From Pasteurella sp049670895 (lineage in GTDB: Bacteria > Pseudomonadota > Gammaproteobacteria > Enterobacterales > Pasteurellaceae), in the NCBI RefSeq assembly GCF_049670895.1, contig NZ_CP187170.1: a stretch of 64,000 bases of DNA; one strand, given 5' to 3'. The notes beneath the pieces were generated by a model. It had not been told where the DNA came from. It searched no databases and was given only the letters and a program-made list of their open reading frames with translations. Below, piece by piece: positions 54,037-63,453 of this stretch. A program made the translations under genes and the position numbers. Each line of letters begins with the position of its first letter. The first letter of the stretch is position 1.

Positions 54037-54045
54037 GTCAAATCA

Positions 54046-54138
54046 TTATTCTTTTGGTAGTCGAGCGATTGATAAAATCAATCCACCCCAAATGATTGCT
54101 AAAGCGATTAGCATCATGATAATTGCACTTGTGCCCAT
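54046..54138 (-). CDS. Small subunit of a MetPS-type Na+/amino-acid transporter (30 residues)
   Basis: Starts MGTSAIIMMLIALAII and has one membrane helix followed by ARLPKE. The start ATG (54138) overlaps the stop of the large subunit by one base. Small subunits of this form accompany NSS-family methionine/alanine importers such as Corynebacterium MetPS. The longer frame reaching 54228 runs into the large subunit and is rejected. Confidence 0.82.
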   Translation of the reverse strand: MGTSAIIMMLIALAIIWGGLILSIARLPKE

Positions 54139-55643
54139 TATTGATCCCCCTTGATTCCTGTGATGTGTTTCCAAGGTAAGCGTGAAAGTAAAAACGCCAC
54201 CACCACTAAACCGATTGCCATGCCCCAACCAAAGGTATTAATAAACCAAGCTGGGTAACCACCGTAACCTTCTGTTGCAACTTTATTAATTTCTGTAAAC
54301 AACATATACACTAATACGGTAGAGGTGACGGTACCAATCAGCACACGCCAAATCACGCCGACTTTAAATGAAGAGGTTTCGTTGATATGTGCGGCAAGCC
54401 CTGATAAGGATTCATTAATTAATACGGCATAAATAACGGTTAATCCCACGGCAACAATACCAAAACTATTGACGAATTTATCCAAGACATCTAAAACAGG
54501 TAAGCCAGTGGTGGTTCCAAATAATAATACTGACACGGTCGCCATTGGTACACATACCGCAATCGTTGCAATAGAACGACGCATTCTTAATTTATCTTGC
54601 ACCGCAGAAATAATGACTTCTAACACAGACATTAAAGAGGTGATACCTGCAAATAGCAATGAACCGAAGAACAATACGCCAATTACGGTGCCGAATGGTG
54701 CTTGGTCGATAATTGCAGGGAATGCAATAAAGGCTAAACCTAATCCAGAGGTTGCGACCTCACTCACTTCTTTACCGCCAGCCGTTGCCATGAAACCTAA
54801 GGCAGCAAAGACGCCGATCCCTGCGAGTAATTCAAAGCTACTGTTCGCAAAGCCTACCACCAAGCCAGAACCTGTTAGATCACTTTGTTTTTTCAAATAA
54901 GAAGAATAAGTAATCATAATACCGAAGCAAATGGACAAGGAGAAGAAAATTTGACCATAAGCCGCCACCCAAACAGTTGGTTCCAATAATTTGGACCAAT
55001 CAGGGGTAAATAACGCATTCAAACCTTTATCTGCACCAGGTAAGAAAAGGGCGGTAATCACTAAAATCACAAACATAATCGTTAAAAGTGGCATAAAGAA
55101 AGTCGCAGATTTACCGATCCCCTTTTGTACCCCTAAGGCTAGAATGGTCAAAATAACCAGCCAAACGCCGACTAATGGACCCATGATGCTAGCAACAAAA
55201 TCAAAATTGATAGCAACCCCTTCAGCCATTTGCAAATATTCTTTAAAGAAAAAACTTGCAGGATCACTGCCCCAAGCACTATTGAACGAAAAATAAGTAT
55301 AAGACGCCGCCCAACCAATGATCACAGCATAATAGATACCGATGATCACATTGATCATCACTTGCCACCAACCAAAGGTTTCAAAATTTTTGTTTAGATG
55401 ACGAAATGCAAGAGGAGGAGAGGCTCGGTATTTATGCCCAATGGCATAATCCAAGAAGAGAAGCGGAATCCCCGCCGTTAATAACGCCACTAAATAAGGG
55501 ATAATAAAGGCACCGCCCCCATTTTCATAAGTAATATACGGGAAACGCCAAATATTCCCTAACCCGACTGCCGAACCAATTGCGGCAAAAATAAACGCTT
55601 TACGTCCTGAGAACGTTTCGCGACTTTGAGATGATGTTGTCAT
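54138..55643 (-). CDS. NSS-family sodium/amino-acid symporter, MetP-like
   Basis: 501 residues, about 12 membrane helices. GSAVGLGNIWRFPYITYENGGGAF is the sodium-binding helix 1 of the neurotransmitter:sodium symporter family. Together with the adjacent small subunit it resembles methionine/alanine importers; the actual substrate is not proved. No Met box was found upstream. Encoded in a two-gene operon with its own promoter and terminator. Confidence 0.9.
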   Translation of the reverse strand: MTTSSQSRETFSGRKAFIFAAIGSAVGLGNIWRFPYITYENGGGAFIIPYLVALLTAGIPLLFLDYAIGHKYRASPPLAFRHLNKNFETFGWWQVMINVIIGIYYAVIIGWAASYTYFSFNSAWGSDPASFFFKEYLQMAEGVAINFDFVASIMGPLVGVWLVILTILALGVQKGIGKSATFFMPLLTIMFVILVITALFLPGADKGLNALFTPDWSKLLEPTVWVAAYGQIFFSLSICFGIMITYSSYLKKQSDLTGSGLVVGFANSSFELLAGIGVFAALGFMATAGGKEVSEVATSGLGLAFIAFPAIIDQAPFGTVIGVLFFGSLLFAGITSLMSVLEVIISAVQDKLRMRRSIATIAVCVPMATVSVLLFGTTTGLPVLDVLDKFVNSFGIVAVGLTVIYAVLINESLSGLAAHINETSSFKVGVIWRVLIGTVTSTVLVYMLFTEINKVATEGYGGYPAWFINTFGWGMAIGLVVVAFLLSRLPWKHITGIKGDQ

Positions 55644-56124
55644 AATAGCAACCTTTTCTTGTTAGCTTTGTTAAATAAAGTGAGAATTTAGAAATATAAT
55701 GAAATTTAGGTGGCAGTCAATAGGGAAAAATGCTTTATCTTGGCAGAATAATTTGCGTATTGTAGTTTTATCTTCTGTTAAAAACTGTCATTTTAGATTT
55801 ATATGTTGAACACTTTAAGCTAAACACGATTAAGCGGCTAAAAACGCAATGAATTTACAGCGTAAAACACTGGGAAAAAAAATGAAAAGTGCGGTCATTT
55901 TTAAAAAGGTTTTACGTCTTAAAAATTGACCGTAATTTATTAAGCAGGTTTAACGGGGAATGAAACAGGTTAAGAGAGACAGGCATGAAACAGGGATAGC
56001 CCCTTCTTTTGTGTACAATAGCGTGAATTTTGATTAGAATTCCCAAAATTTTCCCAGCGTGAGTAAGGATATTTTCACAAAGGAAATGTGATGGTGATGT
56101 CCATGTTGAGTGATAGGAAGAGCA
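55644..56124. other. Intergenic region between divergent transporter and glycosyltransferase genes
   Basis: 481 bases. Holds the minus-strand promoter above, a small dyad TTTAC-AGC-GTAAA (55855-55867), an uptake signal near 55885-55895 and, before the glycosyltransferase cassette, a TACAAT (56014-56019) with no clear -35. No gene is seen. Confidence 0.5.
55693..55720 (-). promoter_or_regulatory. Promoter of the MetPS-type operon
   Basis: Minus strand TTGACT (55720-55715), 16-base spacer, TATATT (55698-55693), 50 bases before the start codon. Confidence 0.65.
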
Positions 56125-57888
56125 ATGTTAAACAATCATAATCTTGATGAACAAAATGAAATAAGAAAACTCGTTAAAATAACTTTTATTATTTGGGTAT
56201 TGTGTGCAATCTATTTAGTCTTTAGCCAATGGAATGGCGTAATGAATTTGCACTTCAATGATAATGATGATTTTATGCGTTTTCATCAATACCGAGAGTG
56301 GCTTAAAAATGGAAACTGGTATTTACAGCCCATTCCACAGTTTAGTCCGAATAATCAGTTAATAATGCACTGGTCTCGCTTAGTGGACATCCCCTTGGTG
56401 TTATTTGCAGGCTTTTTTTCTTTCTTCTTTGAGCCCTCTCTTGCCTTTGCGTTAACCAATACTATCGTCCCTTTACTTTATTTGTGGATCTTTTTGCTGG
56501 TGGTAGCTTTGGTGAGTTATCGTCTATTTGGGATGGAAACGGCGAAAATTGCCATGTTAATGCCGTTAATTTCGCCGTTGAGCATGCGTTTTTTACCCGG
56601 AGCTTTAGATCACCATAATCTGCAATTTATTTTGCTTGCGTTATTTCTTTTCTTTTCCCCACTTGTCAGTGTTCGTCAGCGTTTTCACCATGCCTTTTTC
56701 AGTGCGTTATGCATGGTGCTGTCTTTGTGGATTGGGTTAGAAAATATTTATACCTTTGTTGTCATTTTATTTTTGTTGACCTTATGGGGATATTTTTCGC
56801 ACGCCAGTTACCTCACTTTTTGCCAATCAGTGAGTTTGTATGCGGTGTTATTCATTCCGATTTGTTTAGTGTTAAATCGCCCAGTGAGTGAATTTTTTGT
56901 CGCCCATTATGATGCGTTGTCTTTTCCATTTTGGTTATGTTTTCTTTCTGCCTTGGTGTTTTGTTATGCTTTGCGTCGCATTTCCCCTGTATGCTTGTCT
57001 GCCAAAATTGCAGTGTATTTAAGCTTAGGTGTTTTGGTGTTATTGCCTGTGGTAGTGGCGTATCCTGAACTGTTGCAAGGGGGCTATGCGAACTATCCCG
57101 AGCTCTTGAAACGGTTGTGGTTAGATAATGTGTCAGAAGCCCGTTCTATTTTCACAAACATGCAAAATGATCTTGGGCATATTGGCTATTTCTTTGCGGT
57201 ATTGATGGCGATATTGTCACCTTATTTTTTCGACAGAAAGGAGACGCGATACCATATTTTGTATGTGGCGTTTTTGATTAATTTTCTTTTGGCATCATTT
57301 TGGCAAATCAGAATGATTGCAGTGGCGTTGGTGTGCGGTATTCCGTTACAAGCCTATGTTTGTGCAAAACTAAGAGAGAAATTTCATCATGTGTTAGTCA
57401 AAATCGTGGTGTTATTTTTGTCTTTCCCTTCGTTTGTGCTTTTTCTGTTTATTTTGCTGTTTAGTTCAACAAATGAACAGATGGAAGAAAAAGAGGGGAG
57501 TCATTTTTCGGTTATTGAGTTTTTAAATAAACATCATATTCAGGGCAAAAATACCTTGGCATCCATTGATTTAGGTGCCCCGATTATTGTGGGAACCGAT
57601 AATACGATTATTTCCGCCCCTTATCACCGTAATATTCAAGGAAATTTAGATTTATTCCGCTTTTTCTTAGCAGAAGATGAGGGAGAAGCCAAAGCTATTT
57701 TAGATAAATACCGTATTGATTATGTGTTATTAGATAAGAATTTTTATCAGCATATTTCCCGTGCTGAATTAGAAAACACGCTACTGGAGCGAATCTTCAA
57801 GAATAAAAAGGTGCCAGCGTATTTAGAATATGTGGATTCAGATGGCTTTATTAAATTATATCGATATATAGGTGGCAAAAATGAATAA
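56125..57888 (+). CDS. Polytopic GT-C-type glycosyltransferase
   Basis: 587 residues from ATG 56125 (AGGAAGAG upstream). About 11-13 membrane helices and a soluble C-terminal domain of about 120 residues. The first outer loop has acidic NDNDDFMRFHQYREWL (Asp about 46-49), and a later one LPGALDHHNLQF (about 158-168), motif positions that resemble GT-C enzymes and oligosaccharyltransferases of the STT3/PglB kind, though the WWDYG motif is missing. The C-terminal APYHRN box is known from related unassigned GT-C proteins. Lipid-carried sugar is likely used. Overlaps the next gene by eight bases. Confidence 0.7.
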   Translation: MLNNHNLDEQNEIRKLVKITFIIWVLCAIYLVFSQWNGVMNLHFNDNDDFMRFHQYREWLKNGNWYLQPIPQFSPNNQLIMHWSRLVDIPLVLFAGFFSFFFEPSLAFALTNTIVPLLYLWIFLLVVALVSYRLFGMETAKIAMLMPLISPLSMRFLPGALDHHNLQFILLALFLFFSPLVSVRQRFHHAFFSALCMVLSLWIGLENIYTFVVILFLLTLWGYFSHASYLTFCQSVSLYAVLFIPICLVLNRPVSEFFVAHYDALSFPFWLCFLSALVFCYALRRISPVCLSAKIAVYLSLGVLVLLPVVVAYPELLQGGYANYPELLKRLWLDNVSEARSIFTNMQNDLGHIGYFFAVLMAILSPYFFDRKETRYHILYVAFLINFLLASFWQIRMIAVALVCGIPLQAYVCAKLREKFHHVLVKIVVLFLSFPSFVLFLFILLFSSTNEQMEEKEGSHFSVIEFLNKHHIQGKNTLASIDLGAPIIVGTDNTIISAPYHRNIQGNLDLFRFFLAEDEGEAKAILDKYRIDYVLLDKNFYQHISRAELENTLLERIFKNKKVPAYLEYVDSDGFIKLYRYIGGKNE

Positions 57889-58789
57889 AACAATTGCCGT
57901 ATTAATTCCTTGTTATAACGAAGAGCATGCGATTGAAGAAACGATTAAGGCATTTAATGCCTCGTTACCTACCGCAAAAATTTATGTTTATGATAATAAT
58001 TCAACCGATAATACATTCGCAGTTGCTCAAAAATTACCTTGTGAAGTGAGACGTGAGGTGAGACAAGGGAAAGGGGCTGTAGTGAGACGAATGTTTTCGG
58101 ATATTGATGCGGATATTTATATTTTAGTTGATGGAGACAGCACTTATGATGCATCCATTGCCCCAGATTTAGTCGAACAATTATTATCTGAGAATCTTGA
58201 TATGGTGGTTGGTGCAAGAAGTCGAGATTTGGAGGCTTATCCAAGAGGGCACATTTGGGGCAATCGAATATTTTCGAATATTGTTAGTGTGTTTTTCGAT
58301 TCCCCGATAAAAGATGTTTTCTCAGGTTATCGTGTGATGACAAGACGTTTTGTGAAGTCTTTTCCAATAAAAAGTGAAGGATTTGAAATTGAGACGGAAA
58401 TGACAGTTCATGCTTTACAATTATGTTTGCCGCTCAAAGAAATTGAAACGAATTATTTTATGAGAAAGGAAAATAGCAAGAGTAAGTTAAATACGTATCG
58501 TGATGGCTTCAAAATTTTACGTTTTATTTTCTTTCTTATTCGTGAACAGAAACCATTACTCTTTTTTATGTGCTTATCATTGCTTTGTATTCTCTTTTCC
58601 CTCGGTTTTGGTGGAATGGTGCTGTTAGAGTATTTTGAAACAGGATTTGTGAGTAAAGTCCCTACGGCTATTTTAGCCTCAGGTGTTGGGATATTAGGGA
58701 TTTTATTCTTTGTTACGGCGTTGATTTTGGATTCTATTTCGAATGGAAGAAAAGAGATTAAGCGACTACATTATCTGGCTTCGAAATAA
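57881..58789 (+). CDS. GT2-family membrane glycosyltransferase, DPM-like
   Basis: 302 residues from ATG 57881 (GGTGG upstream). GT-A fold with VLIPCYNEEHAIEE and YILVDGDSTYD (DxD), VVGARSR and a C-terminal pair of membrane helices (about 225-290). It fits polyprenyl-phosphate sugar transferases such as dolichyl-phosphate mannose synthase, which load a sugar on a lipid. Coupled to the GT-C gene, so it likely makes that enzyme's donor. Sugar and acceptor not known. Confidence 0.82.
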   Translation: MNKTIAVLIPCYNEEHAIEETIKAFNASLPTAKIYVYDNNSTDNTFAVAQKLPCEVRREVRQGKGAVVRRMFSDIDADIYILVDGDSTYDASIAPDLVEQLLSENLDMVVGARSRDLEAYPRGHIWGNRIFSNIVSVFFDSPIKDVFSGYRVMTRRFVKSFPIKSEGFEIETEMTVHALQLCLPLKEIETNYFMRKENSKSKLNTYRDGFKILRFIFFLIREQKPLLFFMCLSLLCILFSLGFGGMVLLEYFETGFVSKVPTAILASGVGILGILFFVTALILDSISNGRKEIKRLHYLASK

Positions 58790-58928
58790 TCTGATAGGCT
58801 TTTTGTTCGTCCGCAAATTTATAGGCGATAAATAGCTTTTTATCTGAAATCGATCTAAAATGAGCAGATTATTTTTATGCAAAAGTGCGGTGAATTCCGT
58901 TTAAATTTTAAGAACAAGTAGGTAAATA

Positions 58929-60218
58929 ATGATTGATTCAAATCTATTGCGTAGCAATCTTGCGGAAGTGGCTGAGAAATTAAAGATTAAACGTCATTTT
59001 GAATTAGATGTTGCGTTGTTAACAGACTTAGAAGAACAACGTAAACAATTACAAGTGAAAACAGAAACATTACAAGCAGAGCGTAATGCACGTTCGAAAA
59101 ATATTGGTCAGGCAAAAGCCCGTGGTGAAGATATTTCTGCTTTATTAGCCGAAGTGGATGGCATGGGGATTGAGCTTAGCACCACGAAGGCACAGCTTGA
59201 TGATGTGCTAGCTGAGATTAATCAAATTGCACTCACCATCCCTAATTTACCTGCTGATGAAGTGCCACTGGGTAAAGATGATTCGGAAAATCTTGAGGTA
59301 TTGCGTTGGGGCATGCCAAAAACCTTTGATTTTGAAGTAAAAGATCATGTTACCCTTGGGGAAAATTTACAAGGTTTAGATTTTAGTGCTGGGGCAAAAT
59401 TAAGTGGCTCTCGTTTTGCGGTGATGAAAGGGCAAATCGCAAAATTACACCGTGCGTTAGCTCAGTTTATGCTGGATTTGCATACTGAACAACATGGCTA
59501 TACCGAAGCCTATGTGCCTTATTTAGTCAATCATACGACACTTTATGGTACTGGGCAGTTGCCAAAATTTGGTGAAGATTTATTCCATACTAAAGCACTC
59601 GAAGGTGAGCAACCTTATGCGTTAATTCCAACCGCAGAAGTGCCGGTTACCAATTTAGTGCGTGATGAAATTTTAGAGGAAGCGGATTTACCTTTAAAAA
59701 TGACCGCACATACTCCGTGTTTCCGTTCAGAGGCGGGGTCTTACGGGCGTGATACCCGTGGTTTAATCCGTATGCACCAATTTGATAAAGTGGAATTAGT
59801 ACAAATTGTGGCTCCTGAAACCTCAATGACAGCGTTAGAAGAGCTGACAGGACAAGCCGAGAAAGTGTTGCAATTATTGGAACTGCCATACCGTAAAGTT
59901 TTATTATGTACGGGAGATATGGGCTTTGGTTCATGCAAAACCTATGATTTAGAGGTTTGGCTTCCTGCACAAAATACATATCGTGAAATTTCATCTTGTT
60001 CAAATATGTGGGATTTCCAAGCTCGCCGTATGCAAGCACGTTATCGTGCCAAAGGGGATAAAAAACCTCGCTTAGTGCATACCTTAAATGGTTCAGGGCT
60101 TGCTGTGGGGCGGACATTGGTTGCGGTATTAGAAAACTATCAAAATGCAGATGGTTCAATTACCGTGCCAACGGTGTTGCGTCCTTATATGGGTGGGCTA
60201 GAGGTTGTGGGTAAATAA
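58929..60218 (+). CDS. serS: Seryl-tRNA synthetase
   Basis: 429 residues, class II synthetase. N-terminal coiled-coil arm (about 30-105), motif 2 CFRSEAGSYGRDTRGLIRMHQFDKVE and motif 3 NGSGLAVGRTLVAVLENYQ are clear. AAGTAGGTAA is the likely ribosome-binding site. Convergent to thiH; monocistronic. Confidence 0.98.
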   Translation: MIDSNLLRSNLAEVAEKLKIKRHFELDVALLTDLEEQRKQLQVKTETLQAERNARSKNIGQAKARGEDISALLAEVDGMGIELSTTKAQLDDVLAEINQIALTIPNLPADEVPLGKDDSENLEVLRWGMPKTFDFEVKDHVTLGENLQGLDFSAGAKLSGSRFAVMKGQIAKLHRALAQFMLDLHTEQHGYTEAYVPYLVNHTTLYGTGQLPKFGEDLFHTKALEGEQPYALIPTAEVPVTNLVRDEILEEADLPLKMTAHTPCFRSEAGSYGRDTRGLIRMHQFDKVELVQIVAPETSMTALEELTGQAEKVLQLLELPYRKVLLCTGDMGFGSCKTYDLEVWLPAQNTYREISSCSNMWDFQARRMQARYRAKGDKKPRLVHTLNGSGLAVGRTLVAVLENYQNADGSITVPTVLRPYMGGLEVVGK

Positions 60219-60243
60219 TCACAGCCTGTTCCATTAGGATCTG

Positions 60244-60281
60244 AAAAAACCTAGATCACTTACTGTGGTCTAGGTTTTTTT
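60244..60281 (+). terminator. Terminator of serS
   Basis: CCTAGATCAC (60250-60259) and GTGGTCTAGG (60265-60274, one G-T pair) flanked by A and T runs; works in both directions. Confidence 0.9.
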
Positions 60282-60378
60282 ATGGGTATTTTATTTGCGT
60301 GTCGCCAAAGTATGAGCGGTGTTCAACATGGCTGAAACTTTTGTAAAATCTACCGCACTTTTCTTTCCTTAAATCTGT

Positions 60379-61506
60379 TTATCTTCCTAAGTAGCTATCC
60401 CAATCTTTCCAAACGGGTTGTAACCCTTTCTGGATTAATACTTGCCAGATCTCTTGTGGTGAACGTTCATCGTAAGGCGAGAATTGGTCTAATTCTGGCT
60501 TTTGATTGGCATAGCCACCAGGTTGGGTTTTTGAGCCTGCACTGATGGTGTTAATGGCAATCGGAATGACATGATCACGAAAATGAGGGGCTTCTCGTGT
60601 AGAAAGGGATAATTCCACTTCGGGAGCAAATAAACGAAAGGCACAAATTGCTTGCAAGAGCTGTTTATCGCTGATTAATGAAGCAGGTTGGACTCCGCCT
60701 ACACAAGGGCGTAAACGAGGAAAGGAAATGGAGTAGCGACTTTTCCAATATTGTTGTTGTAGATATTGCAAATGGGTGGCAACAAAATATAAATCTGTAC
60801 GCCAATCATTAGATAGCCCGAGCAACGCCCCCAAACCAATTTTATCAATGCCTGCTCTGGCAAGGCGATCTTGTGTATCAAGGCGATATAAAAAATCTTG
60901 TTTTTTGCCATGCAAATGATGTTTGGCATATTGAACAGGATGGTAGGTTTCTTGATAGACTAAGACACCATCTAGACCGAGCTGCTTAAGGCGATGGTAT
61001 TCTTCTTCTAACAGGGGCTGAACCTCCATCATGAGTGAGCTAAAGTGCGGTCGAATTTGGGGTAACATTTGCTCAAAATAACGCATGCCGACTTTTTGTT
61101 GATGTTCACCCGTCACTAGCAAAACATGTTCATAGCCTAATCGCTTAATTGCTTCACATTCTGCCAAAATTTCATCAAGATTAAGGGTTTTTCGCTTCAT
61201 TTTATTGCTCATGGAAAAACCACAGTAGCTGCAATCGTTGGCACAGAGATTGGATAAATACAAGGGTAAATAAAAGGACACAATATTGCCGAAACGTTGA
61301 CGTGTTAAACGTTGGGCTTGTTGTGCCATTTGTTCTAAATAAGGGGTTGCCGCAGGGGAAAGTAAAGCCATGAATTGGCGTAAACTCACTTTCGGGGATG
61401 CCAGTGCGTTTTCCACATCGGTTGCGGTTTGGCTATTCAGTTGTAAGGAGATATCACTCCAATCCAAGGTTGCCCAGTAATCGGTAAAACGAGAAAATTG
61501 ACGCAT
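60379..61506 (-). CDS. thiH: ThiH, radical-SAM tyrosine lyase for thiazole synthesis
   Basis: 375 residues. Splits tyrosine to dehydroglycine and p-cresol for the thiazole ring of thiamine. Radical-SAM cluster CANDCSYCGFS (CxxxCxxC) is intact; SFPRLRPCVGG is typical of ThiH. Seven bases after thiG. Use of ThiH rather than the oxygen-dependent ThiO agrees with facultative anaerobic life. Last gene of the cluster. Confidence 0.95.
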   Translation of the reverse strand: MRQFSRFTDYWATLDWSDISLQLNSQTATDVENALASPKVSLRQFMALLSPAATPYLEQMAQQAQRLTRQRFGNIVSFYLPLYLSNLCANDCSYCGFSMSNKMKRKTLNLDEILAECEAIKRLGYEHVLLVTGEHQQKVGMRYFEQMLPQIRPHFSSLMMEVQPLLEEEYHRLKQLGLDGVLVYQETYHPVQYAKHHLHGKKQDFLYRLDTQDRLARAGIDKIGLGALLGLSNDWRTDLYFVATHLQYLQQQYWKSRYSISFPRLRPCVGGVQPASLISDKQLLQAICAFRLFAPEVELSLSTREAPHFRDHVIPIAINTISAGSKTQPGGYANQKPELDQFSPYDERSPQEIWQVLIQKGLQPVWKDWDSYLGR

Positions 61507-61513
61507 AAGGTGC

Positions 61514-62332
61514 TCACAGATCTAAAAATTGGGTGAGTGGACTGGTGGCTTGTGCGGTTTGACTGATTTTACCTAAGCCAGATAAATAACCTAAACGACC
61601 TGCTTCAACGGCGAGCTTGAAGGCTTTTGCCACTTGGACAGGATGTTGTGCAACAGCCATGGCGGTATTGACTAGCACCGCATCTGCACCTAATTCCATG
61701 GCTTCGGTGGCATGGCTCGGTGCACCAATGCCCGCATCGACCACCACGGGCACACGGCTTTGCTCAATGATGATTTGTAAAAAATCACGGGTTTTTAAGC
61801 CTTTATTTGAACCAATGGGGGAGCCTAAAGGCATGACGGCTGCACAGCCTGCTTCTTCTAAATGCTTACAAAGCACGGGATCGGCACTGCAATAAGGTAG
61901 CACCACAAAACCTTGTTTCACCAATATTTCAGCGGCTTTTAAGGTTTCAATGGGATCGGGTAATAAATAGCGAACATCAGGGTGAATTTCGAGTTTCACC
62001 CAATTGGTTTGTAGGGCTTCACGGGCAAGATTTGCCGCAAAAACCGCTTCTTCTGCCGTTTTGGCACCTGAGGTATTCGGCAGTAATTTTACGCCAATGT
62101 CTAATAATGGGCTGAGAATATCATCATTTTTTTGTGCTAAATTAATGCGTTTCATCGCCATGGTGGCGAGTTGCGAGCCTGATTCAGCAATGCTTTGTTG
62201 CATGAGTGTGGCATTGGCAAATTTGCCAGTGCCTGTAAATAAGCGAGACTGAAAAGTAGTATCGGCAATGGTTAATGGATCGCACAACGGTGTAGAAGGC
62301 GACGTAGAAAGCGGAGTAGAAAGCGTTGTCAT
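61514..62332 (-). CDS. thiG: Thiazole synthase
   Basis: 272 residues from ATG 62332 (AAGGATAT upstream); the frame is open further but unlike the family. TIM barrel that joins the sulfur of ThiS, dehydroglycine and DXP. LFTGTGKF near the start and VVDAGIGAPSHATEAMELGADAVLVNTA are exact. Slightly longer than E. coli (256) because of an N-terminal Thr/Ser/Pro repeat (residues about 4-15). The catalytic Lys lies in TNWVKLEIHPD. Confidence 0.94.
   Translation of the reverse strand: MTTLSTPLSTSPSTPLCDPLTIADTTFQSRLFTGTGKFANATLMQQSIAESGSQLATMAMKRINLAQKNDDILSPLLDIGVKLLPNTSGAKTAEEAVFAANLAREALQTNWVKLEIHPDVRYLLPDPIETLKAAEILVKQGFVVLPYCSADPVLCKHLEEAGCAAVMPLGSPIGSNKGLKTRDFLQIIIEQSRVPVVVDAGIGAPSHATEAMELGADAVLVNTAMAVAQHPVQVAKAFKLAVEAGRLGYLSGLGKISQTAQATSPLTQFLDL
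62288..62323 (-). repeat. Three imperfect 12-base repeats at the thiG 5' end
   Basis: Units CTTTCTACTCCG, CTTTCTACGTCG, CCTTCTACACCG code for LSTP, LSTS and PSTP just after the start codon. In frame, so repeat number changes would lengthen the protein without frameshift. Confidence 0.75.
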
Positions 62333-62358
62333 CGTAATATCCTTATGAATTAAGTGGA

Positions 62359-62559
62359 TCAACCGCCTGCAATGGCACGGAAGACGGTTAAGCGATCGCC
62401 CGCTTGTAAGCGGTAATGTTCCCATTCTGTACGGGGTAAAATTTGTTGATTAATGGCAACAGCTAATCCTTGTGGGTTGAGTTGTTGCCGTTGAATAAGT
62501 TGTTGCACTGAAAGCGTTTCGTCCAGTTCTTGTAATTCATCATTGAAATAAATATGCAT
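62359..62559 (-). CDS. thiS: Sulfur carrier protein ThiS
   Basis: 66 residues, beta-grasp (ubiquitin-like) fold, ending FRAIAGG; the terminal Gly is adenylated by ThiF and thiocarboxylated. Family length. Nine bases after thiF and 26 before thiG. Confidence 0.95.
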   Translation of the reverse strand: MHIYFNDELQELDETLSVQQLIQRQQLNPQGLAVAINQQILPRTEWEHYRLQAGDRLTVFRAIAGG

Positions 62560-62568
62560 TGGGTGTCC

Positions 62569-63324
62569 TTATTTTGTGGGCGATTGACAAATAGGGCAGT
62601 GAGGTTGCGGGCGTAAATATAAGGTTTGCCATGTGAGCTGTTTGCCATCAAATAGGGTTAATTTTCCTGCACTGGAAAGGGGTAAGCCTAACAGATATTT
62701 GAGGGCTTCAAGGGCTTGTAAACAGCCTATTGTGCCGACAATCGGGGCGAGAATCCCTGCTGTTTTGCAGGTTAAATGTGGCAGTTCCTGATCAGGGTAT
62801 AAACAAGCATAACAACCATGTTGGGCATAATTCACCAAGCTAAATAATTGTCCTGAAAACCCGACAGCAGCGCCTGAGATCAGGGGCTTGTTTTGCTTCA
62901 CACAGGCTTGATTAACTTGATGACGTGTTGACATATTATCCGAACAATCCAACACCACATCTACCTTACTGACCCAATGATGGAGTTGTGCTAAATCTAA
63001 CTGCCGATGGATCGTAACCAGTTCAACATGGGGATTCACCGCAGATAAACGAGCTTTCGCTACCTGTGTTTTTGCCTGTTTAATGTGATTTGTTTGGTAT
63101 AAAAATTGACGAGGCAAATTGCTGATATCCACCTCATCGAAATCAGCAAGATAGAGTTTGCCCACCCCTGAGGCGGCTAAATATTGTGCCACGGGTGAAC
63201 CTAATCCGCCCAAGCCCACGATTAAAACGCGACTTTGTTTGAGACGGGTTTGACCTTCGATACCGCATTCCTCTAACAATAATTGCCTGCTATAACGAAG
63301 AAATTCTTGGTCTGATAACACCAT
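62569..63324 (-). CDS. thiF: ThiS adenylyltransferase
   Basis: 251 residues from ATG 63324 (AAGGACAC upstream); the frame is open 11 codons earlier but unlike the family. E1-like fold: LIVGLGGLGSPVAQYLAASGVGKLYLADFDEVDISNLPRQ, cut here to named boxes GLGGLGSP and NLPRQ. Zinc cysteines are in CYACLYP and CPICQ; the persulfide Cys lies in HLTCKTAGI. MoeB would lack thiS neighbours, so ThiF is firm. Confidence 0.94.
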   Translation of the reverse strand: MVLSDQEFLRYSRQLLLEECGIEGQTRLKQSRVLIVGLGGLGSPVAQYLAASGVGKLYLADFDEVDISNLPRQFLYQTNHIKQAKTQVAKARLSAVNPHVELVTIHRQLDLAQLHHWVSKVDVVLDCSDNMSTRHQVNQACVKQNKPLISGAAVGFSGQLFSLVNYAQHGCYACLYPDQELPHLTCKTAGILAPIVGTIGCLQALEALKYLLGLPLSSAGKLTLFDGKQLTWQTLYLRPQPHCPICQSPTK

Positions 63325-63414
63325 GTTTTGTGTCCTTGTTAAAATGGGTGAATGCATTTGCTTGCCTTAAGTAAAATGGTGTGAAAATGCACCGCACTTT
63401 TGGGCAAAGCGAGA

Positions 63415-63441
63415 CAATAATAGGGGCATTTTCCCCTATTC
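63415..63441. other. Hairpin between thiC and thiF
   Basis: AATAGGGG (about 63418-63425) and CCCCTATT (about 63434-63441) with an 8-base loop containing few T after it. Could slow transcription between thiC and thiF, or protect mRNA ends. An uptake signal lies beside it. Confidence 0.5.
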
Positions 63442-63453
63442 TTTACGCTGACT

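Noticed and set aside
59647..60159. 170-codon open frame on the minus strand inside serS
   Set aside because: Fully inside a certain gene, no ribosome-binding site, no family likeness; a codon-bias shadow.
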